A stretch of DNA of 14,202 nt from an uncultured Hyphomonadaceae bacterium. GTDB taxonomy: Bacteria; Pseudomonadota; Alphaproteobacteria; Caulobacterales; Hyphomonadaceae. The DNA lies in assembly GCA_938049795.1 (NCBI GenBank), contig CALLCD010000028.1, forward strand, positions 1-14,202, in the 5' to 3' direction. Both the position numbers and the translations under genes were made by a program. Below, piece by piece: positions 1 through 7,088 of the stretch. Numbering within the stretch: position 1 is the first letter of the stretch; the number at the start of each line of letters is the position of its first letter. The notes below the pieces were generated by a model, which made no database searches, was not told the origin of the DNA, and saw nothing but the letters and a program-made list of their open reading frames with translations.

Positions 1-123
1 GGTCGTGTGGGCCAGGCCGAGGATGTTGCCAATCACGCCGCCTTCCTCTTGTCTGACAAGGCCAGCTGGACGACGGGTGCGGTGCACGATGTCGATGGCG
101 GCGTTATGGCAGGACGGGTCTGA
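1..123 (+). CDS. Short-chain dehydrogenase/reductase, C-terminal end (partial)
   Basis: Frame 1 is open from the first base to a TGA at 121-123 and gives the last 40 residues of a protein. They match the C-terminal signature of classical SDR oxidoreductases: GRVGQAEDVA, then a FLLSD segment, then a TTGAVHDVDGG stretch that packs against the nucleotide-binding core. The catalytic Ser-Tyr-Lys residues and the Rossmann motif lie outside the window, so the substrate cannot be judged. The gene is followed directly by a rho-independent terminator and then by a convergent regulator gene, so it is the last gene of its transcription unit. Family assignment is firm and function is open. Confidence 0.85.
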   Translation, partial: GRVGQAEDVANHAAFLLSDKASWTTGAVHDVDGGVMAGRV

Positions 124-166
124 TCCCCCCAGCCTCTAAAAAATAGAAGCAAGACCAGAAAACGAA

Positions 167-199
167 GAACGGGCCAATTCTCTGGCCCGTTCCTTTTTT
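167..199 (+). terminator. Rho-independent terminator, probably bidirectional
   Basis: A perfect 10-bp stem (167-176 with 183-192) encloses a 6-base loop and is followed by six T residues at 194-199. It ends the SDR transcript. The T run overlaps the stop codon of the convergent regulator gene. Read on the minus strand, the same stem is followed by a T-rich stretch (TTCGTTTTC), so it may stop both transcripts. Confidence 0.9.
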
Positions 200-2462
200 A
201 TGGATGTGCCGGTTGCGATGCGGTGAGAATAGCCTCTGCCCTGCGCTTCATCTGCCCTTCCAGCACCGCAAATTCAGGCTGAGCCCGAAAGGCTTCCAGG
301 TGCGGGACCGTTAACGTATGAAGGAACACCAATCCCTTGGCATTCGCTTCTTCGAAAATCTCGATGGCGGCCGGAAAATCATCTTGAAGAACGGCATAGG
401 ACAAGGCCGCCGCATATGAACTCGCTGTCGCAAGATCACGATGATCATGAGTCTCGTAGTATGTTGCAAGCTTGGTCATAACGAACTGCAGGAGATCATC
501 ATTCCGCCCGTCCAGGACCGCAGCGATAAGCGTGCCCGTATAAATGTTATTTGGGTTGAGATTGTCGGTTTTGAGAAAATCTAACGAGTCCGCCTGCTCC
601 TCGATATGAGCTATGAGATGATCAGCATCGCCGACGAAATATAAAGCCAATTTGCTTGAGAGATATCCTGGCAATATGTCGGCGTATTCTTTAGCAAGCT
701 CCTTATTGCCAGCTGTCGCCGCCGAGATGGCCTTGAGCGCCTCATGCGGCGCCGATGCAATTGAGAGCTCATAGGCCCCCAATGAGCGATACAACCACGA
801 AATATTCCAGCGCGCTGCAAAATTTGAGGGCTGCTCCTCCAGCACATCTCGCAACAACGCCAATGCCTGTTCCTGTTCGTTGGTTGCCATCAGCAAACGT
901 GCCATAGCCGTTTGGGCCACCGGATTTCCTTCATTCCATCGGATATTCCGGCGCGCCGTGGCGATTGCCGAGTTCAAATCACCAAGATTATAATAAACCC
1001 AGCTGAGGCCTGCGAGCATATCAACAGAAACGGGATCCAGTCTGAGCGCTTCCTGATAAGCGTTCAGCCCCTCTTCAAACCGCCCGCTTATTTCCAGAAT
1101 GGAGGCCCGTTCTCTATACGCAAGCGCATAATTAGGCCCGGTTTCGATCGCTCTGTTGAGAAGCTCAATGGCCATTTCAACATGCCTGTCCTCTCGGCCA
1201 TCAATGGGAATCAGAATTCCCTCCGCCGTCAGGGCTTCGGGCGTATCTGGTCCCAGGATCTGCATTTGCCGCAAAACACGCTTCATTCTGGGCACGTTGT
1301 CCCGCAGGCTCAGGCTGCCATAATTCACATCGGCCCAGTAAGCATCAAACAGCCCAGCATAAGCAGGCATATAGTCCGGCTCGACCTCAACGACGCTTTG
1401 GAACAGGTCAATGGCCTCGCTGATCTTTTCAGGTGTCCGCAATTCAAGAAGTCCGCGAGCCGTCAAATAGTCCTGCGCCGCAATATTGGAAATAACATTC
1501 GGAGAAAATGAGCTGGCCGACAAGCCCAGAGTGTTCGCCACGCTCAACGAAACGTTTGCCGCAACCGTCAATTGCTCCTGATTTTGCTGCACGCCATCAT
1601 CTGAGAACTGATACCGCTTTGACCACAGAATGAGTTCGCTGTCAGCATCGATCAGTTGAACGGTGATGTCCGCCCGCTCGCTGCGCTGTTGGCAGCGGGT
1701 TTCTACGCGATATTTGACCCCGAGGACCTCATCAATTTCGTCGGTGCTGAACCCGCGCGTGCGGACACCGAACGCCGATGCACGGGAAATCACTTCAATC
1801 TCTTCAATCGCGCCTAGAAACGCAATCGCCTCTTCGGCGACCGCGGCTGCACATAATTCCAGATTGACCTCCGCCGCGCCATTCGTCTCAGCGGGCAAAA
1901 CAGCAATCACAACGCGGCGTTCCAAAGGAGCTGAGGCATTTTCACCCGTCGGGATAACACTGGCTTCCCCACTGCTATCCAATGTCGCTGGCGAACCAGG
2001 TGCCGCAAATTGATAAGCCACAAAAAGGAGGCCGGACAGAACAACGGCGAACACCAAACCCAAAGCCATAACATTCGGGCGTTTCAGCAGAACCGCCGCG
2101 GGTCCGGTTGCTGCGGGGGCGTCAGAAAGCTCAGCCGGCCCCTCTTCCTGATCGCTTTCCACCACGTTTCCAACAAACTGGAAGCCCTGATTGGTGAGCG
2201 TCTTTATAAATCTCTGGGTCTTGCCATCGTCACCGATTGCAAGACGGGCCGCACTGATTCGGTTGTCCACAACACTGGGCGACACATTTCTGGACAGCCA
2301 GACCTCGGCCAAAAGCTGCTCACGCGTAATCAAAGTCCCATGATTCCTGACAAGAACCTCAAGCACAGCGAAGACTTGCGGCTCCAGACTGACCCGACGC
2401 CCACGCCGACGCAGGACCATCCGGTCCGAGTCAAGTTCATATACGTCGAAGCTATACTTCAT
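198..2462 (-). CDS. CadC/ToxR-like membrane-anchored winged-helix regulator with TPR sensor region
   Basis: Predicted 754-residue regulator. Residues about 4-98 form an OmpR/PhoB-type winged helix (LEPQVFAVLEVLVRN, ITREQLLAEVW, SVVDNRISAARLAIGD, then a FIKTLTNQGFQFVG wing). An acidic and Ala/Pro-rich linker leads to one membrane helix at about 131-152. The rest should be periplasmic: a TolB-N/COG5616-like segment (about 183-325, IAVLP start) and several TPR repeats (about 345-600, with motifs such as ALAYRERASILEISGRFEEG). This is the layout of CadC-type one-component regulators that sense on the outside and bind DNA on the inside. I chose ATG 2462 because the winged helix begins there; a TTG at 2510 would add 16 Arg-rich residues. 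The gene is divergent from the exported hydrolase at 2796, which is the obvious candidate target. The ligand is unknown. Confidence 0.85.
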   Translation of the reverse strand: MKYSFDVYELDSDRMVLRRRGRRVSLEPQVFAVLEVLVRNHGTLITREQLLAEVWLSRNVSPSVVDNRISAARLAIGDDGKTQRFIKTLTNQGFQFVGNVVESDQEEGPAELSDAPAATGPAAVLLKRPNVMALGLVFAVVLSGLLFVAYQFAAPGSPATLDSSGEASVIPTGENASAPLERRVVIAVLPAETNGAAEVNLELCAAAVAEEAIAFLGAIEEIEVISRASAFGVRTRGFSTDEIDEVLGVKYRVETRCQQRSERADITVQLIDADSELILWSKRYQFSDDGVQQNQEQLTVAANVSLSVANTLGLSASSFSPNVISNIAAQDYLTARGLLELRTPEKISEAIDLFQSVVEVEPDYMPAYAGLFDAYWADVNYGSLSLRDNVPRMKRVLRQMQILGPDTPEALTAEGILIPIDGREDRHVEMAIELLNRAIETGPNYALAYRERASILEISGRFEEGLNAYQEALRLDPVSVDMLAGLSWVYYNLGDLNSAIATARRNIRWNEGNPVAQTAMARLLMATNEQEQALALLRDVLEEQPSNFAARWNISWLYRSLGAYELSIASAPHEALKAISAATAGNKELAKEYADILPGYLSSKLALYFVGDADHLIAHIEEQADSLDFLKTDNLNPNNIYTGTLIAAVLDGRNDDLLQFVMTKLATYYETHDHRDLATASSYAAALSYAVLQDDFPAAIEIFEEANAKGLVFLHTLTVPHLEAFRAQPEFAVLEGQMKRRAEAILTASQPAHP

Positions 2463-2795
2463 CTTAACCGCTATACCTCTACTGAGTCGCCTTCGCCCGA
2501 TCCCGATCAAATTCGGCTAACAGAATTGTGAATTTACCTGCTAATCATGAAACGGAACCCTTCAAGGGTCTACTATAGATCATATCTGAAGATCAATCTT
2601 TCAAAATTCAAAATATTTATATTTGAATATTTTCAACGTACTACGTCTTCAGTTTTCTAAATATGATCTGAAGGAAGATTCTGCACCGTTCTTGTTTTGC
2701 GGCTCAGCACTGAATCCGCCACATTGATCCCAGAACACAGGAAGGCCCCACCAAGAACGGTGGCGAGACTCCTGACAAGTTAGGATTTTGAGCGA
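2463..2795. promoter_or_regulatory. Divergent AT-rich control region between the CadC-like gene and hydrolase 1
   Basis: This 333-base gap separates two divergent genes and must hold both promoters. It is far more AT-rich than its surroundings, especially 2577-2670. It contains the inverted pair AGATCATAT (2577-2585) and ATATGATCT (2661-2669), a directly repeated ATCTGAAG (2584-2591 and 2666-2673), and the longer inverted repeat listed separately. Winged-helix regulators of the CadC type often bind such AT-rich repeated sites. I could not fix the -35 and -10 elements with confidence. Confidence 0.5.
2684..2762. repeat. 11-bp perfect inverted repeat upstream of hydrolase 1
   Basis: CACCGTTCTTG at 2684-2694 and its exact reverse complement CAAGAACGGTG at 2752-2762 are separated by 57 bases. 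The second arm ends 33 bases before the hydrolase start codon. It could be a pair of operator sites for a DNA-looping regulator or the base of a stem in the 5' untranslated region. Confidence 0.6.
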
Positions 2796-3653
2796 ATGCA
2801 TCAATCTAGGGGAATACGATCATTTCAGCATGCGGCGGTGCAATGGACATGCTCGGCCAGCATGGGGGTCCTGATCTTGGCATTGTCAGCATGTGATGAC
2901 AGCCTCGATATCTCCTCAACCATCTCACCCGACAGGCTGGAAATCGAGACTTTGGATACTTCGGGCGCTGGCATAGAGCTTCGTCCGGAGCACACCGCAC
3001 TCCTCATCGTCGATCCCCAGAATGACTTTCTCTCCTCAAAGGGCGCCATATGGGGGCTTGTCGGCAAAACTGTTGTCGAAAATCATGTCGTCGCAAACCT
3101 CTCAAACCTCCTGAAAACGGCGCAAATTGTCCAGATGCCGGTCTTTGTGGCGCCGCATCATTATCATTCCGCCATCGAGGAGGAACACGCCCCCGCGCCC
3201 CGGTCTGCTTCAACGCCGCCCAATGACAGCTTTGATGCTGCCCATCTGTTGAATTTCGACGATATCGACGGCTTCAGAGCCCGCTGGCATGACGATCTAG
3301 CCCCATCATTCGCCGCATCAAATATTGAAATCCTGTCCGATCATCGTCTGGATCAACCCGTCGCAGATCACCTAAAGCGAAGCCTGCGTAACCTGGGAAT
3401 TTCAACGATAATCCTTGCAGGAGTGCCAGCCGACCTGTGTCTGAATGATCACCTTCGCGTGCTTATCGAAGACGGATTTGAAGTCATGGTCGTCACCGAC
3501 GCAACCGCCGGTGTCGTCACACGCGACTATGATGGAAACCAGATTGCTGCGGAATATTTTGCAACAACCGCGACCGCTACAGCCACCACCACAAACACAA
3601 TAGCGAAAATTCAGTCCGCCTATGACCCCCCACTGACCTTGCAGCCGCCCTGA
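2796..3653 (+). CDS. Exported isochorismatase-fold cysteine hydrolase, lipoprotein type, with altered active site
   Basis: The 285-residue protein belongs to the isochorismatase-like cysteine hydrolase superfamily, which cleaves amide or vinyl-ether bonds with an Asp-Lys-Cys triad. The Asp is clear (VDPQNDF, Asp73) and so is the nucleophile (GVPADLCLND, Cys215). At the Lys position (SPHK in the paralogue at 5292) this protein has SDHR, i.e. Arg184. The N-terminus has Arg5 and Arg8, a hydrophobic stretch and a lipobox LSAC with Cys33 followed by two Asp, which suggests a lipoprotein; Asp at +2 is an inner-membrane retention signal in E. coli. The C-terminal helix region is replaced by an Ala/Thr-rich run (about 256-268). 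The Shine-Dalgarno sequence is weak (TTAGGA, about 13 bases upstream). The AraC gene follows after 55 bases, so the two are probably cotranscribed. Substrate unknown; reduced or altered catalysis is an inference. Confidence 0.82.
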   Translation: MHQSRGIRSFQHAAVQWTCSASMGVLILALSACDDSLDISSTISPDRLEIETLDTSGAGIELRPEHTALLIVDPQNDFLSSKGAIWGLVGKTVVENHVVANLSNLLKTAQIVQMPVFVAPHHYHSAIEEEHAPAPRSASTPPNDSFDAAHLLNFDDIDGFRARWHDDLAPSFAASNIEILSDHRLDQPVADHLKRSLRNLGISTIILAGVPADLCLNDHLRVLIEDGFEVMVVTDATAGVVTRDYDGNQIAAEYFATTATATATTTNTIAKIQSAYDPPLTLQPP

Positions 3654-3708
3654 CCCGCCAAACGCCAAACCACTGCACCCGAGAAACCACATCTAGCGAG
3701 GATTCACC

Positions 3709-4680
3709 ATGTCTACACAATTATCTCCCATCCAAGACGACAACACTGCTTCAGTCAGCCGCGCCAGACCTTCCAATGGAACCGTTACAACGCTGCACCC
3801 CACCTCGAGCAACCTGCAGAACAAGCAAACACCCGTCACCGGCCCAGCGGACTCCCATCTCGACTTCTCTGGTCAACAGGTACACGTTCAGGTCGTCGAG
3901 CGCTCGCAAGCCATTTCCGAAAATTTCTTCATCGACGCCTATGACAAGATCATCATCCCGTTTTCGGCACTGAGCATCGCCTACAGCGTGGACGGTCGGT
4001 CCAACACGATCGACCTCACCCCAGGCCAGGGCCTCTTCATTCCCGCCGCTGTGACCGAAATGGACATTACCGGCATCACTTGCGAAGAGTACCTGATGCT
4101 TGATGTGGACGCCGAATTGCGCAAATCAGCCTGTGCTGACTTCGCTCATTCGCTCGAGCATATGAGCACACGTTTGACAATTCTGGACGGCACGCAATAT
4201 CTGCTGAAATTCGCGCAAACCGCCCGTCGCCTCCTGCTCTCACCGTGCGGACAAAGCACCAAGACCGTGCAAGCCATCGGGTTCATGGCCGTCATCGAGA
4301 CACTGTTCACCATGCAGTCACGCGCCAAAGTCTCCACGCGTCTGACATCAAAAATGCTGGCCGGCGTTGACGAGTACATCAAGGATCATATCGACGAAGC
4401 CCTACGCCTTCAGGATCTCGCCTCCGTATGTGGCATGTCCACGCATCATTTTGCACGGTCGTTCAAAGCGATGACGGGCCGCACACCTTATCAGCATATT
4501 CTCGACAAGCGTGTCATGATCGCAAGACGTAAACTGGTCAGCTCGACATTGAGCATTGCCGAAGTTGCCTATGATACCGGCTTTTCGTCCCAGTCACACA
4601 TGACCGAAATCTTCCGCCGCATGATCGGCGTAACTCCGGGAAAAGTCAGAGATCAATCAATGGAGCCGAGCATCAACTAA
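3709..4680 (+). CDS. AraC-family transcriptional regulator
   Basis: 323-residue protein with a C-terminal AraC/XylS DNA-binding domain made of two helix-turn-helix units: about 234-255 (LQDLASVCGMSTHHFARSFK) and about 283-304 (IAEVAYDTGFSSQSHMTEIF), followed by the usual GVTPGKVR end. Residues about 50-210 look like the N-terminal ligand/dimerisation domain of the AraC-binding-like type (IPFSALSIAYSVDG and TPGQGLFIPAA segments). The first 48 residues are Ser/Thr/Pro-rich and probably disordered. A good Shine-Dalgarno sequence (GCGAGGA) precedes the ATG. It lies between two paralogous exported hydrolases on the same strand, so it is likely to control one or both in response to a small molecule. 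The ligand is not predictable from sequence. Confidence 0.9.
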   Translation: MSTQLSPIQDDNTASVSRARPSNGTVTTLHPTSSNLQNKQTPVTGPADSHLDFSGQQVHVQVVERSQAISENFFIDAYDKIIIPFSALSIAYSVDGRSNTIDLTPGQGLFIPAAVTEMDITGITCEEYLMLDVDAELRKSACADFAHSLEHMSTRLTILDGTQYLLKFAQTARRLLLSPCGQSTKTVQAIGFMAVIETLFTMQSRAKVSTRLTSKMLAGVDEYIKDHIDEALRLQDLASVCGMSTHHFARSFKAMTGRTPYQHILDKRVMIARRKLVSSTLSIAEVAYDTGFSSQSHMTEIFRRMIGVTPGKVRDQSMEPSIN

Positions 4681-4740
4681 GACGTCGAGCCCACCCAATA
4701 ACCCTCTGGCCTTCTACGGCTCTCAAAATAGAGACACCTA

Positions 4741-4767
4741 CTCTTTGCCGCCCCCCTTGGCAAAGAG
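4741..4767. other. Hairpin after the araC-type gene
   Basis: CTCTTTGCC (4741-4749) and GGCAAAGAG (4759-4767) form a perfect 9-bp stem with a C-rich 9-base loop, 60 bases after the AraC stop. No T run follows on either strand, so it is not a standard terminator. It may act as an mRNA 3'-end stabiliser or a factor-dependent stop. The downstream 4768-4960 turns AT-rich, with a near-palindrome ATACTAAGTAT at 4844-4854 and a T7 run, and probably carries the promoter of the next gene. Confidence 0.45.
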
Positions 4768-4960
4768 CCCGCCCCGGCCAACCAACACCAACGAAACCTG
4801 ATCGCCGCTCAACCAGAATGAAAAACCGACCAATATATTCCGTATACTAAGTATTTTTTTCGAGAACGAAACCAGCATGCTCGAAATCTGATACCAGCCG
4901 ATTCTGAATATATACCTTATAGATACATTATATTGAACAAGTCTCAAAAGGAGATACCAG

Positions 4961-5095
4961 ATGCCGCAAAAAGCCGCCCATACCGCCCAGCCTCCCAAAC
5001 AGAAGCCACACATATTCACCCTCAATCCAGTTCTGATCATTATGCTTTTTACCGTTTCACCACTCGTAACGGGCCTCCTGATAAATATGGGCTAA
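4961..5095 (+). CDS. Small single-pass membrane peptide, 44 residues
   Basis: A short ORF from ATG 4961 to TAA 5093-5095. A near-perfect Shine-Dalgarno sequence, AAAAGGAG (4946-4953), stands 7 bases before the start, the strongest ribosome-binding site in this part of the window. The product has a polar, positively charged N-terminus (MPQKAAHTAQPPKQKPH, three Lys and two His) and then one hydrophobic helix (about residues 19-43, with NPVLIIMLFTVSPLVTG), so it should insert with the charged end in the cytoplasm. I recognise no family. It lies between the AraC gene and the second exported hydrolase (196 bases before it), so it may be a regulator or partner of that module. The ORF is short and lacks homology evidence, but the ribosome-binding site and clean topology argue that it is real. 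Confidence 0.55.
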   Translation: MPQKAAHTAQPPKQKPHIFTLNPVLIIMLFTVSPLVTGLLINMG

Positions 5096-5256
5096 AGGAC
5101 CACACCCTAGCTAGAAATTTGGCGCAGAAGCCGAGAATCCAAAAAATTCGCATACAGAATATAAAACCCCGCAACGCAGCATCCATCACAAGATCCGTAA
5201 TCTAATACGCGGCAGCTTTTGAAATACCCATCACTCTTTACCCTGTACATAAAACA

Positions 5257-5271
5257 GGCGGGATATCCGCC
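5257..5271 (+). promoter_or_regulatory. Short leader hairpin before hydrolase 2
   Basis: GGCGG (5257-5261) and CCGCC (5267-5271) flank GATAT; the centre GGATATCC is itself a palindrome. It sits about 7 bases before the AAAGAGG ribosome-binding site of the downstream gene. It could be an operator or a small leader stem. The rest of the 5096-5291 gap shows no gene that I can support. Confidence 0.3.
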
Positions 5272-5291
5272 CAACACGTAAAGAGGTCAAC

Positions 5292-6077
5292 ATGAAATCC
5301 ATCGTCAAAATAGCAATCACGGGACTAGCCCTTGCCATTGCGCCAGCATGCGCAGCCCAGCCATCCTCCTCAAACCCGGCTTACGCAGATCCCGAAACAC
5401 CAGCCCTCCCATTAACACCCATGACGGTAACTCATTCAGACACGGCCCTCGTCGTCATTGACCCTCAAGTCGACTTTCTCAGCGAAACCGGCGTGGCCTG
5501 GGGTGCAGTTGGCCCAAGCGTCACAGAGCACAATGTGGTGGACAATCTCGAAGCCCTCTTCGCTGCAGCAAGCGAGGCGGAGATGCTGACATTCATTTCG
5601 CCGCACTATTATTATCCCCATGATCATCATTGGGCATTTGAAGGCCGGCTCGAACGCCTGATGCACAGCATCCATATGTTTGACCGTCCGGGCGCGCTTG
5701 ATGTCACAGACTTTGATGGGTCGGGCGCCGACTGGATGCCGCAATACAAGCAATACATCAACTCCGACAACACAATCGTCTCGTCACCTCACAAGGTTTA
5801 CGGCCCCGAGCAGAACGATCTGGTCCTCCAGCTGCGCAAACGTCGCATCAACAAGGTCATCCTGTCGGGCATGTCGGCAAACCTGTGTGTACAGGCGCAC
5901 ATGCATGAGCTCCTCGAGCAAGGTTTTGAAGTCATGGTCGTTCGCGATGCAACCGCGGGTGCCATTGTGCCCGAAGGCGACGGCTATCTGGCAGCCCTGA
6001 TCAATTTCCGGTTCATGGCCAGCGAGACCGTCTATACCCAAGACGCCGTCCAGCGAATCGCAGCATCGGCTCAATAG
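5292..6077 (+). CDS. Exported isochorismatase-fold cysteine hydrolase with complete triad
   Basis: 261-residue paralogue of the hydrolase at 2796. The catalytic set is complete: Asp57 (IDPQVDF), Lys168 (SSPHKVYG) and Cys199 (GMSANLCV), with the DATAG segment of the fold at 219-223. Residues 1-22 are a Sec signal peptide (MKSIVKIAIT, hydrophobic core, APACAAQ), cleaved most likely after Ala21 or Ala22. Cys20 lies in a poor lipobox (APAC), so a soluble periplasmic enzyme is more likely than a lipoprotein. A His/Tyr-rich stretch (SPHYYYPHDHH, 103-113) may line the active site or bind metal. AAAGAGG stands 5-6 bases before the ATG. Related secreted cysteine hydrolases are often annotated as isochorismatase, but the pathway context of isochorismate is absent here, so the substrate is open. 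Confidence 0.88.
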   Translation: MKSIVKIAITGLALAIAPACAAQPSSSNPAYADPETPALPLTPMTVTHSDTALVVIDPQVDFLSETGVAWGAVGPSVTEHNVVDNLEALFAAASEAEMLTFISPHYYYPHDHHWAFEGRLERLMHSIHMFDRPGALDVTDFDGSGADWMPQYKQYINSDNTIVSSPHKVYGPEQNDLVLQLRKRRINKVILSGMSANLCVQAHMHELLEQGFEVMVVRDATAGAIVPEGDGYLAALINFRFMASETVYTQDAVQRIAASAQ

Positions 6078-6116
6078 CACCACACAACTGGAAACTGAGA
6101 ACCCGAAACAGCCCTG

Positions 6117-6163
6117 GCCCCAAATGTCGCAAAGTGTTCTATCGCTCTGCCGAGATTTGGGGC
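6117..6163. repeat. 9-bp inverted repeat downstream of hydrolase 2
   Basis: GCCCCAAAT (6117-6125) and ATTTGGGGC (6155-6163) are exact reverse complements with a 29-base spacer. It begins 40 bases after the hydrolase stop codon and could form the 3' stem of that transcript, although no T run follows. Confidence 0.45.
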
Positions 6164-6301
6164 TTCCCTGTGCTTACGAGGCAAAATCACCTGCAACACA
6201 AATCTCAATCCCCCCCAAAACCACGGCCGCAAGCGACGCACAGCATCCAAAGCACAACAAAATCGGCCCATATGGGCAAATGTGTCAAAAAGAAAAGGAG
6301 A

Positions 6302-6353
6302 AGAGACCATTCACGGGAGGTATCGGGGCAAACGCTCGCGGCGAATGGTCTCT
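6302..6353. repeat. 11-bp inverted repeat in the convergent gap
   Basis: AGAGACCATTC (6302-6312) and GAATGGTCTCT (6343-6353) are exact reverse complements around a 30-base GC-rich loop. A purine-rich AAAAGGAG lies just before the first arm. It could be a small structured RNA, a 3' stem of either convergent transcript, or an operator. Confidence 0.5.
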
Positions 6354-6490
6354 GAGTTCATCGACCGGTGTTTGTCGATAACCAATCATTAGCACTCATC
6401 AATCCAGCAGGATTGCAGATTTCAAATTCTGTCAGATTACGTGCGCCCAGCTAAAAGGGGGCATCTCAAATGATAGGGCAAAGCCTGTCT

Positions 6491-7060
6491 CTAATGACCA
6501 TCACGGCCCGGCAGATGCGGAACCGGCAACTCTTCGCTCAGATCGGCATCTGTTTCGTCAAGCTCCGGTTCCGGCGGTAGAGGCGGCGGCGTCAGAAAAT
6601 CTGCGCCGACGGCCATACCGATCTGCGACCGCGGGTCCCCTTGCGGACGGCCAATCTCGTCAGCCGCGCGATCTGCATCAAATGTCGTAGGATCAATCAC
6701 GTTCGGCGTAATCGCCTGAAGCTCGGACAATGCTGTTCTGCCATCTCTGTGTCCCCTTGCGCCCTGCCGGTCCCGTAAACCACCAGGCTCCGCATTGCAT
6801 TGAGGTCGGTTACGATTGGCTTCGAGCAGGCAAGGATCGTCCCCTTCTACATCTGCGAATGAGTAGCCAACCGGGCCGTCACCCGAGGGTATCTGCTCGA
6901 CCTGAAACAGCTCCGGTGGATAGGGCTTGTCTTCGCCACGTTCCACTTGCCTCCCTTCAGAAGGCCCACCCGCCTCGATCACAGGATCACTCATGGCACA
7001 GGCAGACAGCATCCATAACGCCGCGCAAATGGCCACAAATCTATCCTCGCCCGTCTTCAC
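6491..7060 (-). CDS. Putative outer-membrane lipoprotein at the end of the curli locus
   Basis: 189-residue protein that I do not recognise. The N-terminus is a lipoprotein signal (hydrophobic residues about 9-18, lipobox LSAC, Cys21; Ala at +2 favours transfer to the outer membrane). The mature part is rich in Asp, Glu, Pro and Gly and probably little structured, with one Cys pair, Cys77 and Cys88 (DPCLLEANRNRPQC), that may form a disulfide. The C-terminal third is Pro-rich and acidic (LTPPPLPPEPELDET). The start is GTG 7060, preceded by a strong AAGGAGGA at 7 bases; an ATG between them meets a stop at once. It begins 28 bases after the stop of the CsgB-like gene, so it belongs to the curli operon and may be an accessory factor for fibre anchoring or assembly. 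No known Csg protein matches by eye. Confidence 0.75.
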   Translation of the reverse strand: MKTGEDRFVAICAALWMLSACAMSDPVIEAGGPSEGRQVERGEDKPYPPELFQVEQIPSGDGPVGYSFADVEGDDPCLLEANRNRPQCNAEPGGLRDRQGARGHRDGRTALSELQAITPNVIDPTTFDADRAADEIGRPQGDPRSQIGMAVGADFLTPPPLPPEPELDETDADLSEELPVPHLPGRDGH

Positions 7061-7088
7061 AACATGTCCTCCTTCACCCTCGCCGTCT

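Larger units (their letters stand above)
6078..6490. other. Convergent intergenic region with two long inverted repeats
   Basis: This 413-base gap lies between the 3' ends of the second hydrolase (plus) and the curli-locus lipoprotein gene (minus). I see no coding region that I trust. It holds the two long inverted repeats given separately, a small stem at 6360-6365/6374-6379 (ATCGAC/GTCGAT), and a ribosome-binding-like AAAAGGAG at about 6294-6301 with no ATG/GTG/TTG at a normal distance. No classical T-run terminator was found for either flanking gene. Confidence 0.5.

Noticed and set aside
912..2531. Plus-strand open frames of 116-199 residues opposite the CadC-like gene
   Set aside because: They lie antisense to a gene with clear winged-helix and TPR domains, show no domain signature, and have low-complexity basic composition typical of shadows.
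4738..5040. Minus-strand 100-residue frame with hydrophobic stretches
   Set aside because: It overlaps the better supported small membrane gene on the plus strand, runs through a hairpin, and has no good ribosome-binding site; its composition follows from AT-rich DNA.
4933..5205. Plus-strand 90-residue frame starting with TTG
   Set aside because: It overlaps the 44-residue ORF in another frame. The strong AAAAGGAG is placed for ATG 4961, not for this start, and the product is a random-looking polar sequence.
5292..6077. Naming the second hydrolase as an isochorismatase of siderophore synthesis
   Set aside because: It has a signal peptide, and no isochorismate synthase, adenylation or carrier-protein gene is nearby; only the fold is shared.
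6124..6381. Plus-strand frames of 73-85 residues in the convergent gap
   Set aside because: No ribosome-binding site at the starts, mixed composition, and they cross both inverted repeats. More likely non-coding.
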